Origin: Prostheceraeus crozeri
Taxonomy: Eukaryota > Platyhelminthes > Polycladida > Euryleptidae
Direction of reading: 5' to 3'
DNA length: 64,000 nt
NCBI GenBank assembly: GCA_907163375.1
Contig: CAJQUW010001866.1
Span: 1,178,001 to 1,242,000 of the forward strand
Shown here: positions 43,412-54,440 of the stretch, piece after piece
Position numbering within the stretch: the stretch's first letter is position 1
How the letters are laid out: every line of letters begins with the position of its first letter
Notes under the pieces: model-generated
Databases searched by the model: none
What the model was told of the DNA's origin: nothing
Seen by the model: the letters and a program-made list of their open reading frames with translations, nothing else
Made by a program: the position numbers and the translations under genes

Positions 43412-43503
43412 GATGGGGTGGTGAAGGCGGGCAAAGATCTGCAATGAAAATGATATGTATTAGAATAGGATATACTATCTTATTTACTTTTTCACTTACC
43501 AAG

Positions 43504-44670
43504 TTAGCCATCCTTTGGCAGTCTCGCGCGCTTCCGAATAGAAAATTTGTGCAGATGTCCGCGCATTCTCAGGCTGGCATGGAGACATTTTTTCGTTGGA
43601 TGGCCATTATAACATATTATTGACTCGTCCAGATTTTGATTCACGAGTACTTCGCCGGCCAAATGATTATCCCGAATAGGGATGTGAAACTCAAACAAAC
43701 GATCCTCATTCACACGTTCCCACTCATCCCTCATGCGCTCCAACTTCTCATACGCCTGCCTCTCATCACCCCTCCCAGCCACAGTCCTCTCTAACTCAAC
43801 ATTCCTCGCTCTCAACACACTCATCTCCTTCATCATCTCCTCAAACTTCGCTTCTGCATCTCTCATTCTTCTCTCCGCAGCACTCGCCCTCTTCTCACAC
43901 TCATCATTCTTCTCTTCCAACTCTCGCGTCTTATTCTTCAAATCAGTCACACTACGCCTCATTCTAATATTTTCATCCGCTACCTCCTTCGACTTCAGTT
44001 CCTTCTTTTTCAACTCATCCAACTCCTTCACAACTTCATCCTTCACTTTCTTCAAACTCTCATACTTATTAACCAACAAATCATGCGCCATCTGCTGCGA
44101 AACATGCCTCTTCTCTTCATACTTCAACCACCTCGCCGACTGCACACGAATCCCACCACTCTTCACTTTTGGGGAAGATGAGCTCTTCGGGTGGTCGGTG
44201 ATCACAATGTTTGACACCTCCGACGACGAAGAGCTCAACTTCCTCACACGCTTCCTCACACGCTCCCTATCTAAATCCACATCATCCTCATCATCACTCT
44301 CAAGCACTCTCTTTCGCCCAATCTCAGCTTCCAACGACGCAACCGCTCTCGCCAACTCATCATTCTCAACAACATTCTCAACCTTACCCTCTCGCTCGAT
44401 CGCCAACATTCGCTCCCTCTCTTCCACAATCAACTGCGTGAATCGCAAATCACTCACTAAACCACCACTACAGTCAGCATGCACTCTGTAGAAACGCGCC
44501 TCATCCTCATCACCCTTCAGCACTCTACACTTCACACACGCAACCCTATTCAAGATAATCATGTGGCCGTTGCCCGCCTTCTTCACATGCGCCTTGGCGT
44601 CCGCACTGCGATTAATTCGCCCACATGAGCACATTTTGATGTGATATTTACGATTCTTATCGTTTGCCAT
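43504..44670 (-). CDS. Coiled-coil protein with N-terminal zinc-binding region
   Basis: Starting at MANDKNRKYHIKMCSCG, residues about 13-45 hold CSCG and CVKC pairs with histidines, a likely zinc-binding site. An acidic S/D-rich stretch (ESDDEDDVDLD) and a basic KRVRK follow. A long K/E/R-rich coiled coil spans about 185-325. The C-terminal part contains ICYNGHPTKKCLH. It resembles a DNA-bound scaffold or chromatin-type protein but I do not recognise the family. It is the last gene before the right terminal repeat. A TATA-like GCATATATAAA (45303-45293) and a candidate 5' UTR intron lie upstream. Base composition is more GC-rich than in the capsid block. Confidence 0.6.
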   Translation of the reverse strand: MANDKNRKYHIKMCSCGRINRSADAKAHVKKAGNGHMIILNRVACVKCRVLKGDEDEARFYRVHADCSGGLVSDLRFTQLIVEERERMLAIEREGKVENVVENDELARAVASLEAEIGRKRVLESDDEDDVDLDRERVRKRVRKLSSSSSEVSNIVITDHPKSSSSPKVKSGGIRVQSARWLKYEEKRHVSQQMAHDLLVNKYESLKKVKDEVVKELDELKKKELKSKEVADENIRMRRSVTDLKNKTRELEEKNDECEKRASAAERRMRDAEAKFEEMMKEMSVLRARNVELERTVAGRGDERQAYEKLERMRDEWERVNEDRLFEFHIPIRDNHLAGEVLVNQNLDESIICYNGHPTKKCLHASLRMRGHLHKFSIRKRARLPKDG

Positions 44671-44724
44671 GCCTGATTTATTGTTAACTGTAAGATAATG
44701 AAATTTGTATAAGTTTGGAATCAT

Positions 44725-45769
44725 GTAGTACAGTCATATTCCTAAAGTATTACACTTAGTCAGGAATGATAGATTTGAGTGCAGTGAGTGGCACTCGATC
44801 CCGTCGACAGCCCGAAGGCCTTGTACTGATCACTAGGGAAGTGAGAGATCTTCCCCGATACCCGCTCTTTACAGCTGAAGACATCATTGTCACTGCCCCG
44901 AAGTGGTAACAGGAACGCCGAGTCAAAGGTAGTGATCAGTAGCTGGGATCTAACCCCTCAAAGCTGCCTTAGACTTAGTCAAATTTCAAATCTGATAGCA
45001 GATTTGAACTCAGGATACTTGAAAACCTTAGTCTATATGTTAAAACTTTGAAAAAACTGAAAATTAAGAATTTTTAAAAAATTCCGCATTTTACTACTCA
45101 TACTACTTTTAAAAAATTTTTATCAGTAGTAAAGACACTATCAAACTCTATCATACAAACTTTGAAGTAAGAAGATAGCTTGCCTACTTCAAAAGATAGA
45201 GTCCTTTGAAACACCCGATATCGGGAGCTCAGAGCGACGATCGTCGCTTACCTCGTCTTTCGATGAAGTGATCAGACTTACGTTGTCGGGGGTTTATATA
45301 TGCTCGGAAGAAAACTTAAAATGGCTCTATCTCCGAAAGTATTCATCGTAGCGACATGCGGTTTGTTGCAAACGATTCGTCTCATCATTCTCTATCATAT
45401 GACACCTGAACCATTCTGATATGACCACGGGAAGTTGGTCCGTCAGCACATGTCCATGTAACATGCCACAAGTGAAAAAATTCCTAAGTGTGAGAGCTCC
45501 AGTGTGGTGAAAATTTTGAAAAATTTAAAACTTCCGAATTTCGACCTGGGACCTTTACCAAAACATTTTTCACCAAATTTCACGGACCCCCCCTCCCCCC
45601 CCCTCGTTCAGAGGAATTTGATGAAAAATGTTTTGGTGACGGTCCCAGGTCGAAATTCCACACTTTGGAAAATTTTCAAAATTTTACCCATACAAAGCCA
45701 CTCTGACACTTAGGATTTTTTCAGGTGAGCGAGCTCCGACCTAAAATCTTGTAACCGCTTTAACTTTTG
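44725..45769. other. Noncoding spacer before the right terminal repeat
   Basis: It contains the TATA-like motif at 45293-45303 (minus), donor-like AG|GTAAGC at about 45250 and acceptor-like CTTACAG near 44690 on the minus strand, which would give a 5' UTR intron for the coiled-coil gene. From about 45470 a diverged copy of the terminal tandem unit appears in plus orientation and meets the inverted copy at a C/G run near 45600. Confidence 0.5.
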
Positions 45770-46547
45770 AACGAAGACAGATATGAACAAGCCGTTTCTT
45801 TCACTGAATTTGTCTCACTCTTAGCTTTCAAACGAGCTATGGCACGACAAAATCCGTCCACTAGAAGCCAAGATTGAAGCTAGCTGTCCCGAGGGGGGGA
45901 GGTCAGTGAAATTTGATGAAAAATGTTTTGGTGACGGTCCCAGGTCGAAATTCCACACTTTGGAAAATTTTCAAAATTTTACCCATACAAAGCCACTCGG
46001 ACACTTAGGATTTTTTCAGGTGAGCGAGCTCCGACCTAAAATCTTGTAACCGCTCTAACTTTTGAACGGCTGGTCCGATTGACTCGCAACAAAAAATGTT
46101 GTCGAGCAGTTTTTTCTCCTCTTTCAAACGAGTAGCCTTAAGACAAAATCCGTTTACTAGAACCAAAGTTAGAAGATTGCTGTCGGGGGGGGGGTCAGTG
46201 AAATTTGATGAAAAATGTTTTGGTGACGGTCCCAGGTCGAAATTCCACACTTTGGAAAATTTTCAAAATTTTACCCATACAAAGCCACTCTGACACTTAG
46301 GATTTTTTCAGGTGAGCTACGACAGTCCACCCTCCCAACCTGGCCGGCGCACCACGCCAGCCTGGCCGGCACACCACGCCAACCTAGACACCACATCACC
46401 GCGCGCTACACGACGGTCGGCCAGAGGGGGGACGTCAGAACCAAAGCACCACGGCGGCCGACCACGACACTCTGCCGTTCCAGAGGGGGGGACGTCAGCG
46501 ACGGCGGCCATCTTGCGCTATCCAGAAGTGGAGTTTTACTTACTACT
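45770..46547 (-). repeat. Polinton right terminal inverted repeat, about 0.78 kb
   Basis: It is the reverse complement of the left repeat, with the same outer unique part and inner part but only about 1.4 tandem 296-bp units. The last bases TTACTTACTACT mirror the left start. Confidence 0.93.
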
Positions 46548-46553
46548 CATGTT
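46548..46553. repeat. Target-site duplication of the Polinton, right
   Basis: CATGTT, identical to 22982-22987. Only 30 bp separate its end from the exon start at 46584. Confidence 0.95.
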
Positions 46554-46583
46554 CTGCATTAACCAAATCATTTCTCCTTTCAG

Positions 46584-46866
46584 ATATCTGTACATCTGCT
46601 ATCCTCTCAAGCGTCTCATGACCACACGGAAGGCGAAGCTCATGACAGTCAGTCTTTACCTCTTTGCAATGGCTGTCGGTCTCGGCGCAGCGTTCACTGT
46701 TCGTCTTGTGAATGATGAAGTTCCTGGGAACGAAACCATCAGTGGGGACAATGTCACATACAAAGCGATACCTCAACAACAACAACTACCCCCTAGATGT
46801 GAAGAAATTGGAAATGTGAAGAACACCACACAGATCGAGAATACTTTGTACTTTGTGGTCCAGCAG
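46584..46866 (+). CDS. Class A GPCR, exon with end of TM3, TM4 and ECL2
   Basis: An acceptor TTTCAG ends at 46583. The first base completes an arginine codon, so the intron splits the DR|Y motif, a position used by many rhodopsin-family receptors. The exon encodes YLYICYPLKRL (intracellular loop 2), TM4 (about LMTVSLYLFAMAVGLGAAFTV) and an extracellular loop with N-glycosylation sites (NETI, NVTY, NTTQ) and a cysteine in PPRCEEIG. The donor CAG|GTAAGA after 46866 leaves phase 0 and fits exon 49555. A second CAGCAG|GTAA 20 bp later is an alternative that would shift the frame. Upstream exons for TM1-TM3 are not seen. A peptide-type ligand is possible but unproven. Confidence 0.88.
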
Positions 46867-49554
46867 GTAAGAAAGTTGTCCAGCAGGTAAAGTAGTAGAC
46901 TGCACAGCAAAATCCACATATCCTTGCACAGAGAGAAGCATCTAAGACATAACGGCGTCGAATGAGTTAGATCATCACATGATTTGGAATTTAACTTCGG
47001 CTTCAGACTCAAGTATTCGGTGTGGTAGATTGCCACCAACAGACAAGAAGTCAATTCTCTAGCGAATCTGTTGTTGGAAAATGCGTCGCTGGGTAGAAGT
47101 GTCTTGAAATCCTGTTTAGATATCGGCTTTCACTAGTGATGGGAATCTTGCAAGGCCTGCTTTTATCCATTAGCTTCGCATAGCAATCGTAGATATGGTC
47201 CTGTGGCGTCACTTGGCTTTGCAGCATGAAGCCGTTGAGTGCACGAAAAAAGGAATTCTATGACAGAGCTTTCTTAATTATGCTTTTGTAGAACGTGTTT
47301 TAAGTGATATTTTTAATGATTTCGCTAATCATTCAATTTAATCTTACTCGGCGTGACATGCAATGAGTAGCGCCTGCGTGAAGCGCCTCGATCTCGGATG
47401 CGGCATTAAGCGGTTAGAAAGTACGTATAATCCACTTTCCAATGCAGTGCCTTTCTGGCTATTTCACGCTTTCAACAGATGGGCAGGTGGTCTTGTGGTT
47501 AGAGGGCGTGCTTTCACGTCCTCTCTGTCCTGACACTGACTCAGATTGATGCTTAAATATGACTAAATGATTTGCAGTTTGCTTTTGGAAAATGCTATTT
47601 CTTCACTTGAATATATTTGTTGTCTCAAGTTTCACACTCGATTTTCATGGAATTCATGGAAAGGACTCTAAGAAAACGACGAAGTTTCAAGTCATCACTG
47701 TACCAATTATTCGACACTTGTAGGGAGCTGCGTAGATGAAGAGGACCTCTCAATTCACCATCGACCCGTCAATTTTTCACGAGAAGGCGAATAGTTTCAT
47801 TTTCATAGTATGACAGCTGACACGTGTATATTTGGTATTTACACCATTAAATTGCCATCTGGAGCTCAAATTTGATAAAACATGGAAAAACTTTCAGGAA
47901 ATATCAGAAATGAGCACATTCACTTCACAGTTACCGTTTATCTGTTTCCATCAATATTCCACACAACAATCTACACCTGAAATGATGGATGAAGGCTTAG
48001 CCCTCAAATTCATTTCATCGCTACTCCTGTTTTTTACAACGAAGCATTTATTCCATTCACATGCAAAACAACGGTGAATGTAGGTTAGTGAATAAACTCG
48101 CAACAATCGGATTCTCATTTTATGGTCTAGACTTATCAACTCAACAATTTCATGGAATTCACCGAAAGAATTTCAACCGTTTTACGATGTAAATGGATTA
48201 TACTTGTTTTACCAAGCAGATGTCAAAATGAAGAGGAGACAATCACAATGGGCAATTTGACCATATGCTCTCAAGTTGAAGAGCAATGTGTGCTGGTGAC
48301 AGATCGGTGAAGTTAAAAGCCAGCAGCAAATTTTCAAAATGCTTAAAAAGTACAGGAATAGCAGTAGTAACAGCTGATACTAAGAAATTTATCGACAAAT
48401 TTAGTGAGAAATTTAGTTTCATCTGTGAGTTCAGTTGGAATTGAAGTCTCCAATCATTTGCTGAACCATTGCCTCACTGGCGAATCTTTTGAATATCTTT
48501 CAAACAAAGAGGTTTCTAATAGTTTATTTCCTGAGTATTATTCAACTTTTTTCACGGAAGGAAAATATATGTGGCTATATACTTTGATCTGTGAATGTTT
48601 GGAATATATTGGCTGATTTCGGTGTAAATTCACTTCTAAATGCAATTGCGGTATCAATTCTTGATGAATTATGTTGAGATTATATGAAGGATTCTTCCTA
48701 TCAATATAAAGAAATTCACAAATGCAAAGTTTTTGAATTTAAAATTTGTCAGCTTATTATGTACTCATGTTTGTAATATGAAATTCAAATTTCAGATAGG
48801 ATTTTTATATATTTTGTGCTTTTTGGTTCTTCATCTGATCAGCAATAATATAGAAAATTTTCAGTATCGTATTGCTTTTAGTCTCTGTCTCGATAAGGCA
48901 CCGAACTGGGTTGTTTCTTCATCTGCAGAAGCTAAATACTAGGCATTATTTTAGTGCTGTATATTCGAGTTGAACTACAATTTTGAATTATTTGACCTTT
49001 GACCTCATCTAATGACAATGATGTAATCTCAGGGCGATTAATAATAAATGATTTTTATAAACTACCTTAACCAGAATTTTCGATTAGTGTATGGTTTATT
49101 TGCTTATTCTGTCTAATAGTAATCTAATCGAAATTTGTTAAAAATTTGCGTTTTTGACCTTTAAACTTCATCTCAGCACAGGGATGACTTTAAAAATAGT
49201 TATAGCGCTGTTTTTTTCTAAATTTCCTTTCAATGCTTATTCGATTGACGGGTGGCTTGGCAAAATTAGCTTTAAAAATTAGCAAATTAGCTGTTATGCA
49301 TATAAGCTTCGCCCTCCCCCCGAGTGGGGCGAGGATTAAAAAAGGCGAAAAGTCGGATTTATATTACAATAACAAACACTTTTCAGTCGACCGCAGCAGC
49401 AGGTACAGTTGTGTCTTAAGGACAAGCCAGGAGTATCATGTAATATGTGTGCGCAGAGCTCACACAACCAGGGATCTAAGGCATTGATCTGCTTGATAAT
49501 CGGTAATTGATCACTGCGATGTCTATGTTTCTTCATTTCTTTCTTGGTTTCCAG
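46867..49554 (+). other. GPCR intron with repeat R2 copy
   Basis: The intron is GT...AG. It includes the inverted R2 copy (48390-49030) and a tRNA A-box-like word near 47490 without a good B box. Frames inside it show no domain. Confidence 0.75.
48390..49030 (-). repeat. Dispersed repeat family R2, copy 2
   Basis: Reverse complement of 13160-13760 at about 75-80% identity by eye. Here it sits inside the receptor intron, antisense to the copy at 13 kb. Confidence 0.8.
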
Positions 49555-49791
49555 GTGAATCATGCTTGTTATTGGCTTTCAATAGCCTCTGTCACAATTC
49601 TCTATGGGATGATCTTCGTCACCGTGATCCGGCTGCGTCGGAAAAGAGTTATTCGCCTCACTCTAGCCCACCAGAGTCGAGTTTCCATGTCAGCGATAAG
49701 AGGAGGGGAAGATTCTGTACCAACAACAGATCGAGTGATCAACTCCACAGGATCTTTCCGCGCTCATCCACGACGTCAGAACTCGTTACAG
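49555..49791 (+). CDS. Class A GPCR, exon with TM5 and start of ICL3
   Basis: Acceptor TTTCCAG ends at 49554 and donor ACAG|GTGAG follows 49791; the exon is 79 codons in phase 0. It encodes TM5 (about YWLSIASVTILYGMIFVTVI) and the first part of a long basic intracellular loop 3 (RLRRKRVIRLTL). This loop usually sets G-protein coupling. Confidence 0.88.
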
Positions 49792-49929
49792 GTGAGTTTT
49801 ATTCATCACATATATACAGAAAGCAGAAGATGCTAGCATTGCTTTGAAAATCTGGGCAAAACACGATTCTACTGACAGTTGTGTAAATGAATAATTAGCC
49901 GTAAAGGAAAAGTTAGAAAACAGAATAAA

Positions 49930-50095
49930 TTTTTAGGGCAAATGGCGCCGTCTCCGCCGCGGACCTCGGTTCCATTCCTCGGTCGGGCGAGTGCGATCTG
50001 GAATCAAGGGTATTAATGTCTATTACTGACGTATTCGTTGTCATTCTCTTTAGACATTCAATGTTGCAAGCATACTATTGATCAACTCATGAGGA
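49930..50095 (+). repeat. SINE-like repeat S, copy 1 (GPCR intron)
   Basis: It contains a B-box-like GGTTCCATTCC and a tail with TTCTCTTTAGACATTCAATG shared with the copy at 51050. tRNA-derived SINE origin is likely but the A box is weak. Confidence 0.6.
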
Positions 50096-50624
50096 CAAAT
50101 GCAGTTGAAGAAGAGAGTTGTCAAGGTCGCCAGAAGAGCGACACGGATTGAAGCGACTCATCTTTATTTGCAATTACTTATTTCATACTGCAATCGAATG
50201 ACAATTGATATACTGTCTCTGCACAATATGAATGCTGGTAGCATTTCGCATTCAAAACAACGAAATGCACCAGAATACACAGATTTATTCGTTCGCTGAC
50301 TTTCATATGTGAACAACCGCTCACTGAATATCAAGTCAATAATAAATCACTTGTCAACAACAACAAGTCCTGCACCAAGTAAAAGTGCAAATACAGTATG
50401 TAAATACAGAGCAGCAAAGGACATTACCGGAACAGAAATAGAAAGAGGTCTCATGCTACCTGATTACTGAAAGGGCAGTAACACAAATTTGTCTGTTTTT
50501 ACTCGCAGTGTTAAATTACAATCGGTCGATAACACATACTGTCAATAGGACAACAAGCTCTCGATATCACTTGTTGATGACTTCTGCCTTCACTCACATT
50601 CCTGTCGTACCGTCAGCGTGGCAT

Positions 50625-50765
50625 AATGAAGAAGGTGCGAGCTCGTCACCACCGTGGACTTCAGTTCGATTCTTGGGTCGCGCGATTGCGGTCGAGGAAT
50701 CATGGGTGTTGGTGTCTTTTATTTACTTATAGTCATCATTCTCTTAACATACTTCGACAGACCTC
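50625..50765 (+). repeat. SINE-like repeat S, copy 2 (GPCR intron)
   Basis: It shares GAAGAAGGTG, AGCTCGTC, AGTTCGATTCTTGGGTC and GGTGTTGGT-TCTTTTAT words with copy 3. Confidence 0.65.
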
Positions 50766-51049
50766 CATTGTCAATCAAAATTGTGACGCAGTTGAATGAC
50801 ATGTTGATATGCTGTTTTGAAAAGTCAAAGGCAAATCAAAGAGAGACGAATATCTATATCAATTTCTCTCACTTGCCGCGATTACATGCAATTATATCCG
50901 CTCTAGACTAATCTACACTCAGATAAATATATCTCTGTGGTCGCAAAAGGCCTACATTGAATATCTCAAAAGAATGACAATGACTATTAAATGAATGCTG
51001 TTAGCATTCTGTTAATAACATTAGAAATATAAGCTGTCCATATAACGTG

Positions 51050-51212
51050 GCCTTTTGAAGAAGGTGTCAGCTCGTCTTCACAGCGGCCTTCGGTTCGATT
51101 CCTGGATCAGGCGAGTGCGGCCGGGGAATCAGCGGTGTTGGTTTCTTTTATTGTCTTAATAGTTGTCACACTCTTTAAACATTCAATGTTTGCATGCTAT
51201 TGATCCTCTCAC
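51050..51212 (+). repeat. SINE-like repeat S, copy 3 (GPCR intron)
   Basis: Best preserved copy, with a perfect B box GGTTCGATTCC at 51092-51102. It ends about 30 bp before the exon at 51245, so its tail adjoins the polypyrimidine tract of the acceptor. Confidence 0.7.
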
Positions 51213-51244
51213 TAGCTCCACCATGTACATTCCTTCCTCCTCAG

Positions 51245-51682
51245 GTTTCCTCCAATCGTCGGATGTCTCGTCGGCAGAGCAACCCTGAAGGCACTCGAAG
51301 TGATCGAGCGGAGTCCACTCCTTTAGAGGAGTCGGAGCAACGTCGATTAAGCAATCGCACATCGAATGGTACCGGTCGACGTTCTCTCATCGATTTCTCC
51401 GGTGCCAGACCTTCAGTGAATCGTCTAATGGCGAGACACATGTTCCAGACAGTGAAATCTGCAGCTATACTTTTCGTCGTGTCCCTCGTCTTTATCTTGA
51501 CTTGCTTGCCTGCGTTGTTAATGGCAAACAAGAAGATTGAATACAATCTCGTCGTCTTTTATATGTATTTCCTGAACCATGCGACGAATCCTATCATTTA
51601 CTGCTTCATGAATCGTTCATTCAGAGAAGATCTGTCCAACCTTATCCGACGACGCATGATTCACCGCCGTTCTTTTATGTGA
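51245..51682 (+). CDS. Class A GPCR, last exon with TM6, TM7 and C-tail
   Basis: Acceptor CCTCCTCAG ends at 51244. The exon finishes a long S/R-rich intracellular loop 3, then TM6 (about AAILFVVSLVFILTCLPALL, with LTCLP in place of the classical CWLP) and TM7 with NHATNPIIYCFMN, the NPxxY motif. A helix 8 and short tail (SFREDLSNLIRRRM) end at TGA 51682. With the two exons upstream this gives the C-terminal two thirds of a receptor. A possible poly(A) signal AATAAA is at 52561. Confidence 0.9.
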   Translation, partial: VSSNRRMSRRQSNPEGTRSDRAESTPLEESEQRRLSNRTSNGTGRRSLIDFSGARPSVNRLMARHMFQTVKSAAILFVVSLVFILTCLPALLMANKKIEYNLVVFYMYFLNHATNPIIYCFMNRSFREDLSNLIRRRMIHRRSFM

Positions 51683-53485
51683 CGGAATTACTTCTTAACA
51701 ACTCCTTTGTTGATGTCTCGTTGATGTCTATGGTCTGACGTCGCTGTGTGTCTAACGTCACACGGTGTGAGATAAGAGGTGGGTTCTTGTGCATTCTGAT
51801 AAGATCTTTCTTCTATGACGCATTGTTATTAGCACTTTTTAAAATGACGCATTGTGATTTTGCGCTTTCTCAAATGAGGCATTGTGATTGGCTCTTTCTC
51901 AAATGACGATTAACGGATAGAGCAGAGGGGTTTAGGATGCGCAGTTGGAATCTTAAATTTATTTCTCAAGGCTTTCAATGGTCAAAGTGAGTGCAACCTA
52001 TCATCAATTATGAAAATAGCAGGATTTATCGTAGTTGGAAGAGATAATCAAATGCAACGGAAGGTTTCAAGACTCACAGTCTCTTCTCTCACACTGTGTT
52101 GAACGCAGTGTTCCCGTGGATGTCTCTTTGATGACTATGTTTTGACGTCACACTTTGAGTGTATGTCCGACGTCGTGATGACGTGCCAATCTAGCGTTTG
52201 TATAATGTCACAGTTTAATCGTTTATTTGACGTCACCGCTTGGAGGTAGATTCACATTTATGTTCTTTTATTTACTGTCAATCCATGTCTTAAGGACTTA
52301 TCCTAAGATCCCGTTTTATGCGACGTTGTAGAAATAATGACTTCCATTTCTTTCGTACTTGAATTTCATTTTATTTTCTGTTTGGCGAAAGAGCATTTTG
52401 ATTTATCAAACCATAGAATTAGAAATGTGGACCGTAGAAGCGGTAGAAGCAAGGGTAGAAGCGGCACATTATCTGGAGAGCTTCTCACTTATTGGAATCA
52501 AGTCCATAACATACGTAATGTCCGTGCTCTCCACACTATAAGCTGTCAGCTACCCAATGAAATAAATTTTGCTGGGAAACCAACTAATCAAAAAACTATC
52601 AATTTTCTATAAGTGAAGATGGTTGGGCTTTTTTTGGCCACCAGACCGTCTTGATCTGGTTGCCACGGTCTAACATTTCCCTGGAACTTTTCATATTACG
52701 CTTATATTGAATAATGTACTATTTGTAAAAAAACTGAACTGTAGTTTTTATTTACTACATCTTTTTGAGCGGAAGTCGCATTTTATATACAGTGTATATT
52801 TTTAATTATGCAAGGTGAATGACTTTGATGACTGCAAATGATTTGCAGTCTTGTGAAATATAAGTCACTTTCTATCACTTCCTACATAACCTTGTAAATC
52901 TTCAATTTCATTTAGTGAATTGACTACAATCTTTATGACTGAATGATAAATTCAATGCAGACACATTCACTTGTATATCTCAAGCATATTTGTTTGTGAT
53001 TTTATAGATTATAAATGTATTATCATTTCGCATAAGTTATAAGTTTAATATCAAAATTACACAATGCATATTATTCATCGTTGTATACTCACTGATTATT
53101 TATAAAATCTTTTAGACTTCCATGTAATATGATCGAATTCAGTATTGTAAGTTTGACTCTTAAATATTAATATCTTGCTGCTTATAAAGCATTAAAAGGT
53201 AACATGCAACTGTTTGCGTATTTATGCGATTTGAAGATGAGGAATCATCTGGTAGAAACTATACAGGTGTGGCATCATTGATGCCAGACAGTAAAAACGC
53301 TACCAGATGAAGGGAAATAAAGCATTTAGTAGCGAGCATCTAATCGGTTTGGTAGCGTACGATTTACAATGCAGGAAGAAATGTGTATTTTTTGAGCCCA
53401 TGCAAGACTTATCAATGATCCCATCAATCTCCTAAATCAGACATCAAGTTTTTTTTTCATTTTTCAAAATTCTTCTATTTCATGC
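51683..53485 (+). other. 3' flank of the GPCR, no further gene recognised
   Basis: Near 51810-51920 words such as CATTGTGATT and TCAAATGACG recur. AATAAA at 52561-52566 could end the receptor transcript. The rest is AT-rich. Confidence 0.5.
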
Positions 53486-53489
53486 ATCA

Positions 53490-53565
53490 GGATTCCACCT
53501 CAGTTCCCCCTGACTTAGAGCGAGGACTCTACCACAAAGCCACTGCCTCAATCACTGACGTTGTG
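53490..53565 (-). repeat. tRNA-like sequence, weak
   Basis: On the minus strand GTGGCTTTGTGGTAGAGTCC looks like a D arm and A box, and GAGGTGGAATCCTG like a degraded T arm and B box. The size is about right for a tRNA relic. Confidence 0.35.
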
Positions 53566-54202
53566 AATGTAAATTATTTCATTCTATCAATTCAGCCGCT
53601 TCTATCAGCCCAAAACGTTCATTTTTCTAATTCTATGGTTCAAACTAACCAATCGTAACTATTTTTGCAGATATCCATCATTTTTTAGATGAAATTCATG
53701 ACTTGGCCCACTAACTGTTGTCTTCCAAGAAAAGATAGTCTGTCACAATGATGATATTGTGGTAAATACATTGTAAGACCGATTAAACATATCATATCAA
53801 TTATATAGTGAACAATAAATGAAGAGGCTAGTTTGTGTTAAGTTCTGTCGTGTGCAAGATTTGTTTTCATGAACGATTGGCCATTCCATATTTATGACGT
53901 CTTGCATGCATCTGACTTGTGTACATTCTGTACAGTCATTATTTTACAGCTGATGCTAGTGTGTCTGAGTTTTTCAGGGAATCTTGTGTTACTTTCTGTG
54001 GCCAATTATGCAAAAATTACTGTTCTACTTATTAATTGGAAATTCATATCACTCAATTACACATGCAGGTAGATATCAAACGTTTACACTAGCACCATGG
54101 ATAGCGTGTAATCATTATACGGAACGGACATTTAACTGTTTTTAATGGTGTGGAGTTTGCAGTGTAGGTGTACATTTTCTAACCGCCAACACGAGAATCT
54201 TT

Positions 54203-54440
54203 GGGGAGCGAAAACGAAAATGAGACTTTCACCACTACGAATCTGCGCGTCGTCCGAGTTCTTCCTGGTTCCTCTTCTTGTCAGACAAGATCAAAGAAAA
54301 ATACATGTAAATCCAATGGGACGCAGAGTGAAGTTCTCTGCATAAAAGAAATCTGGAAAGAAGAGGAATTCAGTAGAACTCGGCAGACGCGCAGATTCAT
54401 CGTAGCCATTTCTCTGAATTTTTCATCTTCGGTCTCGTTC
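54203..54440. repeat. Foldback element with GC-rich arms
   Basis: The arm at about 54234-54280 (ATCTGCGCGTC, CCGAGTTCT, TTCCTCTTCTT) is the reverse complement of about 54358-54405 with small gaps. Weaker pairing extends outward. The loop is about 78 bp. Confidence 0.65.

Larger units (their letters stand above)
22988..46547. mobile_element. Polinton/Maverick, full length, about 23.56 kb
   Basis: The element starts AGTAGTAAGTAAAACTCC and ends with its reverse complement, with 6-bp direct repeats CATGTT outside. It carries the standard Polinton set: protein-primed PolB (minus), and on the plus strand packaging ATPase, chromodomain integrase, basic virion-type proteins, major capsid protein and adenovirus-type protease, plus accessory genes. 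Ends and target duplication are clean, so it is not ancient. Some parts are no longer single open frames (about three or four interruptions in all), so it is read as a fairly young fossil, although most genes still look whole. It lies within an intron of a host GPCR gene. Confidence 0.96.

Noticed and set aside
43733-44491. 252-codon plus-strand frame opposite the coiled-coil gene
   Set aside because: Its S/F/L-rich translation is the antisense of K/E/R-rich coiled coil. The minus frame has the clear domain structure.
46312-46890. 192-codon frame joining the Polinton end to the GPCR exon
   Set aside because: The exon has a good splice acceptor at 46583 and the frame upstream is terminal-repeat sequence that happens to be open.
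47480-47545. tRNA-like A box in the GPCR intron
   Set aside because: No B box at a suitable distance.
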